DNA of 64,000 nt from an uncultured Prevotellaceae bacterium (GCA_900314715.1 OMWI01000008.1:22825-86824); one strand, 5' to 3'. Shown: positions 8,414 to 19,800, counted from the first letter of the stretch. The notes: a model not told the origin generated them from the sequence alone. A program made the numbers and translations.

Positions 8414-11400
8414 TTAGAATCCAACTTCCAATCCAAATACGAAACTACGGTTGAAAATGGTTCTGCCAGTATCAAGGTCAAATCCATGGATTGATTGCTT
8501 CAAACTAAATGGATTGATTACCTGTGCGTATGCTTTCAGGTGGTTAAAGCCTGCCTTATGGATGATATTCTTCGGGAAGTTGTAACCCAAAGAGATATTA
8601 CGAACCTTCAGGAAGGAAGCCTTTTGGTAACCCAGCAAACTTGAGAAGTCGTCCTTAGAACCAGATGTGGCCTGTCCTAAGATAGGTTTCTGATAATCAG
8701 CACCTGTATTCGTCGGTGTCCAGTAGTCAATTTCTCTCTGGTTGCCATGAGCTGTCTGAGCCTCACCGCCAGTGTTGAACATATAACCCATACGACCGAA
8801 CATCTGAATGCCGAGTTCAATGCCTCTCCAAGAGAAGGTGTTGTTCCAACCCATCGTTGTGCTTGGGTTCTTACGTCCCAAGATTACGCGGTCGTCTTGT
8901 GTCATCTTGTAGTCACCGTTGGTATCGTGCGGACGAACGTTACCAGCCTCGAAATGATAACCGTTGGCATTCCACTTAGCCATCTCGGCTGCATCGCTTT
9001 CTTGCCAGAGGCCATCGTTAGCATAACCATAGAATACGGACAGCGACTCACCGATGAACAGGGAGTTGTCAGGCATGTCGTTCTTACCATAAGCCAATTC
9101 TACAATCTCGTCTTTCTGGTAAGCAATATTGAATACGGTCTCCCATTGGAAGTCCTTGGTTTGAACTGGAATAGCGTTCAAAGTAAATTCAACACCATGG
9201 TTCTTGCTCTTACCCACGTTGGCAGTTGTGCTTGGGAAACCAGTCAACGTTGGAATTGTCACACCCATAATCAAGTCGTTGGTACGTGACCAATAGAAAT
9301 CTAAGCTACCGAAGATGCGACTGTTCAGGAAGCCATAGTCGATACCGAGGTTCCATTGCGTGGTCTTCTCCCATCCTAATTCTGGGTTGGCCATTGTCTT
9401 CTGATTGGCTGTATAATAAGGTTCATTGGTTGTATAACCAATCACGTTATCCCTGCCGTTGAAAGGCAGATAAACTTGTTGGATATCACCCTTGGTCTCA
9501 TAAGGTGCTACAGATGAGTTACCTGTTACACCGATACCCAAACGGAGTTTCAAGTTGCTCAGCCAAGAAACGTTCTTCAAGAAATCTTCCTCACTGGCGC
9601 GCCATGCAAGAGCTGCTGATGGGAAGAAATCCCACTTATGACCATCTGCCAATTGAGATGCACCATCCCAACGACCGCTGACGGTTAAGAGATAACGCTC
9701 ATTGAAACCATAGTTCAAACGAATCATGTATGATTCAAGTTGACGGTCTTGAAGACCAGAAGAGATGCTGGCCTTATTGTCGGAATTCGTCACGTCAACC
9801 GTATTGAAGGCATTCCAGAGATAAGAATCCTTAGCGATGTTCTGAGCCTGCATGCTATTTGACTCAACATTCCACTTGGAAGCTGTCTGCAACAATGTAA
9901 CACCTACCTTATGCTTCTCGGCGAACGTACGGTCGAACATAATCATGTTGTCCAATGTCCAAGAGAAGTCTCTACGGGTATTCAGACGTGCGAAGTTCAC
10001 ACCTTCAGAACCATCGGCATTAATCTTGTGGGCAGAGAATCCATCGATATAGACACCCTCACGCCAATGGCGGAAGTCTGGGCCAAAGTTAAGCTTATAA
10101 CGCAAGCCCTCTACTGGTGCGAATATCTTACCGAAATCAATGGTAGCGGCAAAGTTTCCAAGAGCACGGAATGTCTGTGATTTCTGTTGTGAGTGATTCC
10201 ACTCGTTCATGATGGTGTAGATACCAGATTCACCACCTGGATTAATCACTACATTACCATTAGCATCGTAAGGAACGGCGATGTTGTAAATCTGTTTTGC
10301 CGTACCATAGATTGCATCGGGCACAGAACCAGAACGGCCACCGAGTGTAGACATACCGTAGTCTTGCTCAGACCATGTTCCGTTGATAGATGCTTGAATA
10401 GAGAACCATTTCGTAGGATTGATGTTCACGCTGATTTTTCCAGTGTAACGATCGTACCATTGACCTTTCTGAGTACCCTTATTACTTAGGTAACCGAAAG
10501 AAGCGTATGCATTCATAGCTTCAGAACCACCACTTACTGCCAATGTGTGCTCATGGGAAATGGCTGTCTGCGTTACGAAATCTGTCCAATTGGTATTGGT
10601 AACCTTAGAAGGATCCCATGTTCCACCAGCCCATCCCTTGAGGACATTGTCACGAGAGGTTTGTCCATCCAATGCACTGTCGAAAAGAATCTTATCATTC
10701 TCAAGGGTTGGAGAGTTTGGATGTGCATAAGTAGTAGGATCAAGGTTGTATGCAGCCCAACGACGGAAGTCAATGAAATCTGCTGCACTCATGGAAGGCG
10801 AGCGGTCAACGATATTGGAAACGGTTAATGTTCCTGTATAGTCAATGCGCATCTGACCAGAACGACCTTGTTTCGTAGTAACAAGAACAACACCATTGGC
10901 ACCACGTGAACCGTAAATAGCGGTAGCAGAAGCATCTTTCAAAATGTCGATGGTTTCAATATCACGTGGGTTCAAGGTTTCAATGGCAGAAGCAGACATC
11001 AAGGGTACACCATCCACTACATAAAGTGGCGCATTGCCTGCGGTGAGTGAACGCTCACCACGAATGCGGATGCTTCCCAAAGAACCAGGACGCTCGTTGG
11101 TAGTAATGTCTACACCAGCTGCCTTGCCTTGCAAAGCTTCCAAAGCGTTGTTAACAGGACGTGCATTCAATTCCTCGGTACTTACACTTGCCATAGCACC
11201 AGTAACGTCACTCTTCTTCTGAACACCATAACCAACGACTACTACGTCATCAAGCATCTGACGGTCTTCTTGCAAAGTAACGTTAATCGCATTTTTACCA
11301 CTAACGGAAACAGATTGTGTCTTGAAACCGATATAAGAGATTTCAAGGTTGGCATTTCTCGGAACATTGGGTATCGAGAAATTTCCGTCAATGTCGGTCA

Positions 11401-11596
11401 CGGCACCTGTAGTGGTTCCTTTCACCACAACACTTGCCCCAATGACAGGTTCACCAGTAGCATCAACTACTTTACCACTCACATTCCCTTGCGCCCATGC
11501 CATCGTGGAAGTGACGGCGAGCACCAAGAGAAACAGGAATCGCCGTACACCCGTACTACGATTCACAGAATGCATTTTTCCAATGTCTTTCATCAT
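8414..11596 (-). CDS. SusC/RagA-family TonB-dependent transporter (pair 2)
   Basis: 1060 residues. A signal peptide (residues ~17-36, ending 'AMAWAQ'-like) precedes a carboxypeptidase-regulatory-like domain ('GNVSGKVVDATGEPVIGASV', ~37-115), a TonB plug ('DDVVVVGYGVQKKSDVTGA', then 'IDILKDASATAIYGSRGANG') and a long beta-barrel ending in the aromatic 'FVFGLEVGF'. It is the energy-dependent importer of oligosaccharides across the outer membrane, working with the SusD encoded just downstream. Two ATGs at 11596/11593 and a third at 11575 are possible; the last gives a more compact signal peptide. A TATATTTG box lies 44 nt upstream, so this pair may have its own promoter besides read-through from the GH28 gene. 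Confidence 0.96.
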   Translation of the reverse strand: MMKDIGKMHSVNRSTGVRRFLFLLVLAVTSTMAWAQGNVSGKVVDATGEPVIGASVVVKGTTTGAVTDIDGNFSIPNVPRNANLEISYIGFKTQSVSVSGKNAINVTLQEDRQMLDDVVVVGYGVQKKSDVTGAMASVSTEELNARPVNNALEALQGKAAGVDITTNERPGSLGSIRIRGERSLTAGNAPLYVVDGVPLMSASAIETLNPRDIETIDILKDASATAIYGSRGANGVVLVTTKQGRSGQMRIDYTGTLTVSNIVDRSPSMSAADFIDFRRWAAYNLDPTTYAHPNSPTLENDKILFDSALDGQTSRDNVLKGWAGGTWDPSKVTNTNWTDFVTQTAISHEHTLAVSGGSEAMNAYASFGYLSNKGTQKGQWYDRYTGKISVNINPTKWFSIQASINGTWSEQDYGMSTLGGRSGSVPDAIYGTAKQIYNIAVPYDANGNVVINPGGESGIYTIMNEWNHSQQKSQTFRALGNFAATIDFGKIFAPVEGLRYKLNFGPDFRHWREGVYIDGFSAHKINADGSEGVNFARLNTRRDFSWTLDNMIMFDRTFAEKHKVGVTLLQTASKWNVESNSMQAQNIAKDSYLWNAFNTVDVTNSDNKASISSGLQDRQLESYMIRLNYGFNERYLLTVSGRWDGASQLADGHKWDFFPSAALAWRASEEDFLKNVSWLSNLKLRLGIGVTGNSSVAPYETKGDIQQVYLPFNGRDNVIGYTTNEPYYTANQKTMANPELGWEKTTQWNLGIDYGFLNSRIFGSLDFYWSRTNDLIMGVTIPTLTGFPSTTANVGKSKNHGVEFTLNAIPVQTKDFQWETVFNIAYQKDEIVELAYGKNDMPDNSLFIGESLSVFYGYANDGLWQESDAAEMAKWNANGYHFEAGNVRPHDTNGDYKMTQDDRVILGRKNPSTTMGWNNTFSWRGIELGIQMFGRMGYMFNTGGEAQTAHGNQREIDYWTPTNTGADYQKPILGQATSGSKDDFSSLLGYQKASFLKVRNISLGYNFPKNIIHKAGFNHLKAYAQVINPFSLKQSIHGFDLDTGRTIFNRSFVFGLEVGF

Positions 11597-11639
11597 TGTT
11601 ATTATTGGTTAGGTTTATAAATAAATTAGAATTTGTTTG

Positions 11640-11647
11640 CAAATATA
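11640..11647 (-). promoter_or_regulatory. Possible promoter -7 box for SusC pair 2
   Basis: TATATTTG on the minus strand 44 nt upstream of the SusC ATG matches the Bacteroidota -7 consensus. The nearest TTG lies 16 nt upstream instead of the usual 19-21, so the -33 half is weak. Confidence 0.45.
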
Positions 11648-11753
11648 AAGATTTTTTTCTTTACAACCACACAAAAAATAAAAAATGAATTAAAAATGTA
11701 CATATAATGAAAAGAAAACATACATAATTTCATATATTCTTTGAAAAGTACAT

Positions 11754-13193
11754 CTAAAAATTATTCGTTTTTCCCGTATCAACATCATCCAACCGCTCGT
11801 GCTGTACATCTTCCATAAGGATGGCAGGACGGGCATCTGGGATGATGGTTTCCATACGGATGTGCGAAAGATTGAGACCATCGACATGACGGGCATAAAG
11901 TCCCCATGCCGGTGTTGGTCCTGCCCAACGCGGCTCAGGATAGTTGGTGCCTTGTTCACGATAGGTCTTGTCGGAGGGATAGGGTTGTCCGCCTCCTCTA
12001 TATTGTATGTAGATATTGCTCAGTGAGATATTACGCAAAGGGTAATCGGGCATTCCCGTAATGATGATTCCTGCCAAGGAATCTACGTCGGTAGCGATAA
12101 CATTATTGATGGAGATATTTCCTCCATAGGAAACATCGGTACGCTCCTTAGGTCCACGATTACGACACCCCGTAGTGATATAAATAGGATAATGGTGTAC
12201 GTGCTCCATAGAGATATTGCTTACTACAATATTTTCCATGCGACCTTGGTCAACTTCCTCGAATGCCAAGCCACTACTCCACATACACGTGCAATTGGAA
12301 ATGGCAATGTTGCGATAACCACCATTACTCTCCGTTCCTAACTTGATGCGTCCACACACCCAATTAACTTTCTCTGGAATGTATGTGCCATCAAGGAATG
12401 TGCCTAACTTATAACCCGTTACAATACAATTGGTAATGGTGATATGCTCACAGAAGACAGGTTTCTTCAATGCATACGAACTCTTCAATACAATGGCATC
12501 ATCATTGGGAGTATTAACTTTCGTGTTGCTGACCGCGAGATATTTGCAACAATCAATGTCAATACCGTCACGGTTGGTGTCGATGGTCACATTATCTATA
12601 GTACCTATCTCACATCCCGTAATGATAATGGCAAAATGACCACCACGATAAATGGTGATGTCTCGAATGGTAATGTTCCTGCATTGTTTCAATGCAATTG
12701 CCTTGTCACCCGTTCCGATGCTACCACCTTGCACATTACCAGCCTTTTCCGTATCTTTCTTTGTGAGTCCTTCACCATCTATCATACCACGACCAGTGAT
12801 AGATATATTTTGTTGACCTTCTGCCCAAATCAGTGAATTATGAAAATACGTGTGTCCACCATCTTGGTATTCAGGAGCACCAAACACTTCACTCTCATCA
12901 TAAGCTTTCATAGAAGCTGGGGCAGCCAATATAGTTGCTCCGGCAGAAAGATGCAAGTCAATATTACCCTTTAGGTGAATACTTCCACAAAGATATGTGC
13001 CAACGGGCAATACAACTTGTCCACCACCAGAAGCAACGGCAGCATCAATAGCCTTGTTGATGGCGATGTGGTCAAGCGAGTTTCCGTCACCTTTAGCACC
13101 AAAGTCTTTCACGTTGAAAACCACTCCATTGGCAAAGACATTGTTGCTCACCAGCAAAAGAAGAAGAATTAGGACAGCATATGGTCTTTTCAT
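11754..13193 (-). CDS. Glycoside hydrolase family 28 (polygalacturonase-like) enzyme
   Basis: 479 residues from the ATG at 13193, which begins a signal peptide (MKRPYAVLILLLLLVSNNVFA); an upstream in-frame extension to 13313 would overlap the terminator and is rejected. The mature start 'VFNVKDFGAKGDGNSLDHIAINKAI' is typical of pectin-active right-handed beta-helix proteins. GH28 active-site parts are visible: 'TNRDGIDIDCC' (NTD motif), 'NTPNDDAIVLKS' (DD pair) and 'GRIKLGTES' (RIK motif); the classical GHG triad is replaced by 'GYKLGTF'. It is expected to hydrolyse galacturonan or rhamnogalacturonan at the cell surface or in the periplasm. It is the only glycan-cleaving enzyme between the two SusCD pairs. 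The exact linkage cannot be told from sequence. Confidence 0.88.
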   Translation of the reverse strand: MKRPYAVLILLLLLVSNNVFANGVVFNVKDFGAKGDGNSLDHIAINKAIDAAVASGGGQVVLPVGTYLCGSIHLKGNIDLHLSAGATILAAPASMKAYDESEVFGAPEYQDGGHTYFHNSLIWAEGQQNISITGRGMIDGEGLTKKDTEKAGNVQGGSIGTGDKAIALKQCRNITIRDITIYRGGHFAIIITGCEIGTIDNVTIDTNRDGIDIDCCKYLAVSNTKVNTPNDDAIVLKSSYALKKPVFCEHITITNCIVTGYKLGTFLDGTYIPEKVNWVCGRIKLGTESNGGYRNIAISNCTCMWSSGLAFEEVDQGRMENIVVSNISMEHVHHYPIYITTGCRNRGPKERTDVSYGGNISINNVIATDVDSLAGIIITGMPDYPLRNISLSNIYIQYRGGGQPYPSDKTYREQGTNYPEPRWAGPTPAWGLYARHVDGLNLSHIRMETIIPDARPAILMEDVQHERLDDVDTGKTNNF

Positions 13194-13244
13194 TGTTATA
13201 GATAGATTAGTTATTGTATTATTAAGATGAGTTGTACAAACGAA

Positions 13245-13278
13245 AAAAGAGGTGTGCTCGAATCGACACACCTCTTTT
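13245..13278 (-). terminator. Strong hairpin terminator inside the PUL
   Basis: A 12-bp stem AAAAGAGGTGTG/CACACCTCTTTT with a 10-nt loop, followed on the minus strand by a T run. It sits between the stop of the DUF5123-like lipoprotein (13291) and the GH28 ATG (13193). Confidence 0.88.
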
Positions 13279-13290
13279 ATTAGACAGTAA

Positions 13291-14913
13291 TTACTTAATC
13301 CAACGTGGGTCACCTGCCTTAGCTTTTGCAGCTGCTCCGTCGGGATTTAGAGTGAAGTCTGCATTATCAGCATTGGCGAAACCTGGATCGGCAATGGTAC
13401 CATTCTCATCAAACCAACTGATGGTTGCATCTGCACCAGCGCCAGGAGAAGTTAGGTTCTCACAATTGAAGTAGAAATTATTACTCAAAGTAGGCTCTGG
13501 GTCAGTTGACTTCTGATTAGTGAAGCCACGCTTATTGTTGGTACCCACTACGATGTTATTGGTGAAGACAACATCATTGCCAGCGAAGCGAACATAAAGC
13601 AAACGATAGTTAGCTGCCGTTGCACCCACTTTATAGAATGTACATTTGTCTACCGTAACCACAGGACCTGGAACATCCGGGAAAGTACCAGAAGCATCGT
13701 CAACACGGATAAAATCACGAGCAGAAGCTACGTTGTAGAATGTACTCTTGGTTAAGTTGATAGCTCTTGGATAACCCTTACGACTATCAATAAAGTCACC
13801 ACCAGAACATTCAATGCCGTAGACGATACAGTTATTGAATGTAATATCTTCAACGGTAGACTCAACATTCAAGTAAACCAATCCCTTACCATCAGCACGA
13901 CCGGTAATAGTACAGTTCTGTATATCCAATGGACCATAATTGGTTTCAGCAGTCTTGAAATTGAAGAGTTGGTCGGTAGTGGCATTGTCAGAACCATCAA
14001 CAACAAGTTGGCTCATACTGAGTGATGCACCTTCGTTGATTTCGAAACGACCCTTAATGATAGGTTGGTCAGTTGGATAAATACCCTTGATGGTCATGTT
14101 TTTGTTCACCTTAACGGCACCAGTCAGACCTTCTTCATTCACATTCAATTCATAAACACCACCATATACGGCGATAACAGCATTATTGGGAAGTTCCTCA
14201 TCTTCTATTACCTTCTTCAAGTCATCATCCTCATGTACAAGGATAGCGCCCTCAAGGTCAGCGATAGTAGTGAAGTTTCGGTTTCCACATTGCTTGCCAT
14301 TATAATATAGGTATGCAGTATAAGCTGTTTCAGGAGTAAGTCCTCCAACGACTGCCTTCCCTGCCGCTTTTTCTTCAGCCGTAATCTCATGCTTGATGTC
14401 TCCAATGACAATTGTAGAAACATCGAAACCCTCTTCTACATCCCAACTCAAAGTAACACTACGGTCGGCAATGTCTGCTGGTTTGGGATTCTTCAAGAAC
14501 TGCTTGGTAGAGGTTTTGAAGTAAGCACCATTCCATTTAGAGGTACGACTGTTCTCGTTTTCAGTAATAGCCTGAACATATACCGTATATTTAGTATCGA
14601 AGAACAAGCCATTTACCGTGAGAGGTATCTGACTCTCGGTAACTCCCGTGATAGACTTTGCAGGTGTACCTTCTATATTATAAGACATACTATCTTCTGC
14701 GAAAATCAGCAAGTTATAACTTGTTGCCTTAGCAGAAGGAGTCCATTTGATGTCAGCAGATGTCTCCTGCACATTTGTTGCTTCCAAACCGATTGGAGAC
14801 AAGTTACGAGCAAGTGTATAACTTGTAATCTCATCACTTTGGTCGCTACAAGCGGTCAGAGCTGCCGTAGCAAGCCCTAACACACATAATGAGAATATCT
14901 TAAACTTTTTCAT
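13291..14913 (-). CDS. Surface lipoprotein with two FN3 domains and a DUF4957/DUF5123-like beta-helix
   Basis: 540 residues. Lipobox 'ATAALTACSDQ' gives Cys22, so it is lipid-anchored. Residues ~38-135 and ~137-222 look like fibronectin type III modules ('NVQETSADIKWTPSAKATSY', 'IADRSVTLSWDVEEG'). From ~240 to the end there are repeated short beta-strands with Asn/Asp turns ('NMTIKGIYPTDQPIIKG', 'VTVDKCTFYKVG', 'DVVFTNNIVVGTNNKRGF'), a pectate-lyase-like helix of the DUF4957/DUF5123 type. In pectin loci such proteins take the SusE/F-like position after SusCD and are thought to bind or process pectin at the surface; catalysis is unproven. Stop is followed at once by a strong terminator. Confidence 0.85.
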   Translation of the reverse strand: MKKFKIFSLCVLGLATAALTACSDQSDEITSYTLARNLSPIGLEATNVQETSADIKWTPSAKATSYNLLIFAEDSMSYNIEGTPAKSITGVTESQIPLTVNGLFFDTKYTVYVQAITENENSRTSKWNGAYFKTSTKQFLKNPKPADIADRSVTLSWDVEEGFDVSTIVIGDIKHEITAEEKAAGKAVVGGLTPETAYTAYLYYNGKQCGNRNFTTIADLEGAILVHEDDDLKKVIEDEELPNNAVIAVYGGVYELNVNEEGLTGAVKVNKNMTIKGIYPTDQPIIKGRFEINEGASLSMSQLVVDGSDNATTDQLFNFKTAETNYGPLDIQNCTITGRADGKGLVYLNVESTVEDITFNNCIVYGIECSGGDFIDSRKGYPRAINLTKSTFYNVASARDFIRVDDASGTFPDVPGPVVTVDKCTFYKVGATAANYRLLYVRFAGNDVVFTNNIVVGTNNKRGFTNQKSTDPEPTLSNNFYFNCENLTSPGAGADATISWFDENGTIADPGFANADNADFTLNPDGAAAKAKAGDPRWIK

Positions 14914-14932
14914 TGTTTACTTGTTATTTTGA

Positions 14933-16837
14933 TTAGTCAGACAATTGACCATAATTACCATCGTTATTCAGCATACCATTACTATTAGTAATGAATACTG
15001 TCCAGATGGGCCAGAGGCAATTCATGCTGGGTTTGTCTACTACGTAAAGACCATTGATAATGTCATCGGTGATACGTGGCAAGTTGTTGCTAAGGAACCA
15101 ACCCTTGCTTTCAAAGCCAGCATCTTTCATTTCCTTACCGTGATCATCGGTGTCGCCATGGTTCAAGCCATAGATTACCAAAGTCTCACCGTCTACAGGA
15201 TTATCGAATATACGAGCCTCAGAAGGAATAGACATACCGTTCTCATAAAGTCGTACGTATACCTTTTCGGGCAGGTCGGCATATTCACCCTCACGTTTGG
15301 CAAGACGTTGCAATTTAGCTTTAGCCTCAGCCATCTTCTGGTCGATAATACCCCAACGCACGAGGTCTGGCTTACGAAGCACTTCACCAGCAAACTCAAA
15401 GGCACGTTGCTCTACGATTCCGCTAAAGAAAGTACTTTTGCTTGCCGTGTACTTAGATTGCAAGGCGGCAACTTTCTCAGCAGGAAGTGCACGATCGAGG
15501 ATAGGTTTCATATATGGCCATGCAGCAGCTGGTCCGTCTAACTCGTTGATTGCCTCAGCAGCCATCAAGTAAACGTCAGCCAAACGCATGTATTGCCAGT
15601 TGATACCATCGTCATTGTCAGAGGTAACATAACGGTTCATCCACTCATAACGCAACTTACCAAAATACATGGCCGTTGGGTTGCTGATCACTTGCGGAAC
15701 CTTATATACATTATAATCTTGATCATTGTAATGAGCTACATATTCTACACCGTCTTCCTTAGCACCCCAACGATAGGGAATACAAGTGATGTCACGGCGA
15801 ATATCGTCTACATCATAATCATAGAACAACGTAGGAAGTGGACCATTCACACCACCACGATTTTGCTTGGTGTATTGGTCTGACACTTGGTGACGAATAC
15901 CCCATGTATAAAGTACACGACCACGACCGTCTGAGAATGGGATTTCCCAAATGCTCTCAGCACCAGCAGCTACATTGTCCGTACAAAGATTGGTGAAGTT
16001 TGTCTTAAACTCGCCAAGCGTATTACGTCCGCTATTGATAACGTCAAGACATTCTTCCTTGGCTATCTGATACATCTTCTCAGGTGCCAACTCTGGATCC
16101 TTAGAACGGCGGTAACCGTCTCCACGAAGTCCATAACCACCTGCATAAAGAGCAATACGAGCACGTAAGCTTTTCACGAAAGACTTGCTCACACGCTCAG
16201 TAGTACGAGTGATAGAGTTTTCGTTTGGCCAATAGCAATAACCTTCAGCCTCTTTCAAGTCTGCCAGCAATTGCTTGTAGATAGAGTCACGATTGGTACG
16301 TGACTTGTAGAGGTTCTCGGCATTATTAGGTTCAAAACGAGCGGGAACGTCGCCCCATGCCTTAATTAAGTCGTTATAGATAACGGCACGCAAAGTAAGA
16401 GCCTCACCCAAGAGATGGGCCATATTAGGTCTGGTCTCCACGCCACCATACTGACGCAAACCCTTGATGGCAAGATTAGCACGCTCAATACCTTCATAGA
16501 ATTTCGCATAGGCATTGGTGGCATTGTTCATCTGGGAGTTTTCTGGTGTTGTATTGTAATTGGCGAGTGCATACTTATCAGACAGACGCTCAGAATAACT
16601 GGGCGTGATAATCCACTCCACGTCTGAGTTGATACCATAATAAGGCAAGAAACGTCCACGGTATGAGTTTGTCTCACCAAAGGAAACGTGAATAGACATA
16701 ATCTCTGCCTCTGCCAACGAGTAAGTTGCGAATACCGAAGACTCGTCGAGTGAGGAGATAGACGGAGAGTCCATGTCGCAAGAAGACAATCCCACAAGCG
16801 ACAAAGCCATGATTGATAATTTAATATAGTTCTTCAT
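14933..16837 (-). CDS. SusD/RagB-family outer-membrane glycan-binding lipoprotein (pair 1)
   Basis: 634 residues with lipobox 'LSLVGLSSCDMDS' (Cys20). SusD-type features: 'GEALTLRAVIYNDLIKAWGDVPA' (~residues 125-147), 'RLADVYLMAAEAINEL' and 'IVEQRAFEFAGEVLRKPDLVRWG'. It is expected to sit on the paired SusC barrel and capture oligosaccharides. It lies 20 nt downstream of that SusC and 19 nt upstream of the DUF5123-like lipoprotein, so the three are one transcription unit. It is clearly diverged from the second SusD of the locus, which suggests that the two pairs take up different oligosaccharides. Confidence 0.95.
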   Translation of the reverse strand: MKNYIKLSIMALSLVGLSSCDMDSPSISSLDESSVFATYSLAEAEIMSIHVSFGETNSYRGRFLPYYGINSDVEWIITPSYSERLSDKYALANYNTTPENSQMNNATNAYAKFYEGIERANLAIKGLRQYGGVETRPNMAHLLGEALTLRAVIYNDLIKAWGDVPARFEPNNAENLYKSRTNRDSIYKQLLADLKEAEGYCYWPNENSITRTTERVSKSFVKSLRARIALYAGGYGLRGDGYRRSKDPELAPEKMYQIAKEECLDVINSGRNTLGEFKTNFTNLCTDNVAAGAESIWEIPFSDGRGRVLYTWGIRHQVSDQYTKQNRGGVNGPLPTLFYDYDVDDIRRDITCIPYRWGAKEDGVEYVAHYNDQDYNVYKVPQVISNPTAMYFGKLRYEWMNRYVTSDNDDGINWQYMRLADVYLMAAEAINELDGPAAAWPYMKPILDRALPAEKVAALQSKYTASKSTFFSGIVEQRAFEFAGEVLRKPDLVRWGIIDQKMAEAKAKLQRLAKREGEYADLPEKVYVRLYENGMSIPSEARIFDNPVDGETLVIYGLNHGDTDDHGKEMKDAGFESKGWFLSNNLPRITDDIINGLYVVDKPSMNCLWPIWTVFITNSNGMLNNDGNYGQLSD

Positions 16838-16857
16838 TTTCTTATTCCTCCTTCATA

Positions 16858-19800
16858 TTAGAAATTCAAATTCAGACCTACAACGAATTGACGGCTACGT
16901 GGGTAACCAGAATAGTCAACATTCGGGGTCAGATTGTTCTTACGGATACAGTCGGCTTCTGGGTCAGAACCAGAGTAACCAGTGATGCAGAACACGTTAT
17001 AAGCCGTAACGTAGAAGCGCAGGCTATTAATGCCAGCTTGTCTGGTTAATGTCTCGGGCAGAGTATAACCCAATGTCAAAGTGTTCAAGCGCAAGAAAGA
17101 AGCATTCTCAATGGCCCAATCTGTCAAGACAAACTTAGACATGTAAGGACTCCACATGGTAGTGTTTGCATTCATTGAAGCCAACGTTGCTGGATCAGTA
17201 ACAAACTCTCCTGCGTCGTTCACATAAGTCCAACGCTTGCCAGAGGCCATGTCGGTACTCAAGTTACGATATTGTGAGAACTTTGTATAAGATGCGGTGG
17301 TATACTCAATCTTATTGGCGTTGTAAACCTTATTACCAATACTGAAGTTGAAGTTAGCAGCAAGGTCAAAGCCGTAAGCGCGAGCATTGAGAGAGAAACC
17401 ACCAACGAAGTCGGGATTGACATTGCCAATAGTGGTAATATCCTTTGCATCAACCACACCATCGTTATTAATGTCTTGTAGTTTCATTGAACCGGGACGA
17501 ATGGTGCCAATCACGGATGAAGAATTTACCACACCTTCTTTGGGCATCCACTCCTTAGTTGCCGCATCATATCCTGTGAAGTCGGAAACCTCATAGCGTC
17601 CAGCACTCTTATAACCAACAATTTCACCAACAGCGTGACCTACAGCAATGCGGTAGTCGTTACCGATTTCAGTAGAACCCCAGTTGGAGTTGGTCTCAAA
17701 GTCATTGATACCCAATTCCTTGATTTCGTTCTTGTTGTAACCGATGTTACCCGTGAAGTCAATACCCCAGTCTTTCTTGTTAACAATATGGTAAGTCAAA
17801 GAAACTTCAAAACCTGTATTCTGAGTCTTACCCAAGTTGCGATACTGTGTATCATAACCAGAACCAGATGTTGGGAATTCAATCAACAAATCTTTCGTGG
17901 TGTTATTATAACCTTCAATGTTACCATTCAATTTACCTCCAAAGAGTGTGAAGTCTAAACCAAAATTACGGGTAATCGTAGTTTCCCACTTCAAGTCGGG
18001 ATTAGCCATTACCTTAGAAGGAGCCCAGTAAGTGGAAATTCCATTCACCCATGAAGTAGCCTTTGGACTATATTCTTGAACAAGCTGTCCAACAGGAATA
18101 TTGTTGTTACCAGCAGTACCGTAACTGAAACGGATTTTCAAGTCGTCAAGCCATTTCTGCGTGCCTTTCATGAAAGGCTCAGAAGAAATACGCCAAGCAA
18201 TAGCTGCTGAGGGGAAATAACCCCAACGATTAGCCTTAGAGAACTTTGAGCTACCATCGGCACGGAATGTAGCACTCAACAAGTATTTGTCTTGGAAGTT
18301 ATAGTTAGCACGACCGAACCAAGAAAGCAACTTATCATCGGCACTATAGAAGTCTTCAATAGTATAAGGAATACCTTGAGCTGTCAACTTCCAAGCTGTC
18401 TCTGCATCATAGTCGGTTGGGAAACCGTGAACCTCATCGGTAATGGCATGTTTCTTGGTAATTACATACTCATGACCAACCAATAAATTCAGGGAGTGAG
18501 GACTATCCTTTCCGAAAATTTTCTTGAAATCGTAACTTGCCGTATTGGTGTTACGGAAACGATGGCGCATGGTATCCACGTTGCGGATAGCTGGCTTACC
18601 TTGATTCTCCTTTGCAGGAACATTCTTAATATAATAAGCGGAAGCACCCCAGAAACGTTGTGAATACTCATCGTAAGTATCATAACCAAACTCTGTCTTC
18701 AACTTCAAGTCTTTGTAAACTTCCCATCCGAAAGAACCTGCCAAGTTCAGATTACGACGCTTTTTCTTTTGGTCGTTATCTTTGGCAGTAGTGATAGGAT
18801 CATAGAAGCTTGAACCTTCCAACTCGTCAGTTCCATCAATACCTTTCATAGGTAGCGGGGTATAAAGTACGGCATAGCGCAAGCGACGGTCGGTATCATA
18901 TGCACCAGCAGCCTCGTTTGCACCACCACCGAAGATAGAAGTATCAGCATAACGAGCTTGGAAGTCGAGGGTGGTCTTCTTTGAAGGCTTGGTGTTCAAT
19001 TTCAATGAGAAGTTATCACGTTTGAAAGAAGAACCGTACATAATAGCCTTGTCGTTCATGTGAGCGTAGCTAAATGCATACTTGATGTTTTCAGAACCAC
19101 CATTGATGTTGATGTTGTGGTTAAAGGTGTGACCAATACGTCCATAAGCAAGATCTTGCCAGTCATTGCCCTCAACGCCTTTGTAGAGATCCATATCCTG
19201 ATAGTTTCCAAACTTATCAGTATAATGGGAAATCTTACTGGCATCACCATTGTTATACAACAGAGCATACTCGTATTGCCACTTAGCATACTCGTATGTG
19301 TCTAACACATCGTAAGTCTTGGCTATCTTCTTCCAACTGTAATAAGCATTGTAGCTCACCTTTACCTTACCTTCCTTACCACTCTTCGTGGTCACCAAGA
19401 TTACACCGTTAGCACCACGGCTACCGTAAATAGCCGTAGAAGAAGCGTCTTTCAGTACGGTGATATCCTCAATGTCGTTGGCAGGAATATCGCTGATACC
19501 ATCAACGGGGAATCCGTCTACGATGTAGAGAGGGTCGTTGGTCTGTGTGATAGAACCACCACCACGAACGCGAATCTTCACTTCTGCGTCAGGAGAACCT
19601 TCTGTGGTGGTTACTTGTACACCAGCCATCTTACCTGTCAAAGCCTCGGAAGCATTGGCAACGGGTACAGCTTGCAAGACTTCGCTGTTTACCGTAGCAA
19701 CAGAACCCGTCAAGTCCTTTTTCTTTACCGTTCCATAACCGATGACTACGACGTCATTCAAACTTGTAGCTTCGTCTTCGAGAACCACATTTACACTACT

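Noticed and set aside
13194-13313. Longer GH28 start at 13313
   Set aside because: It would run through the terminator hairpin, and the signal peptide begins at 13193.
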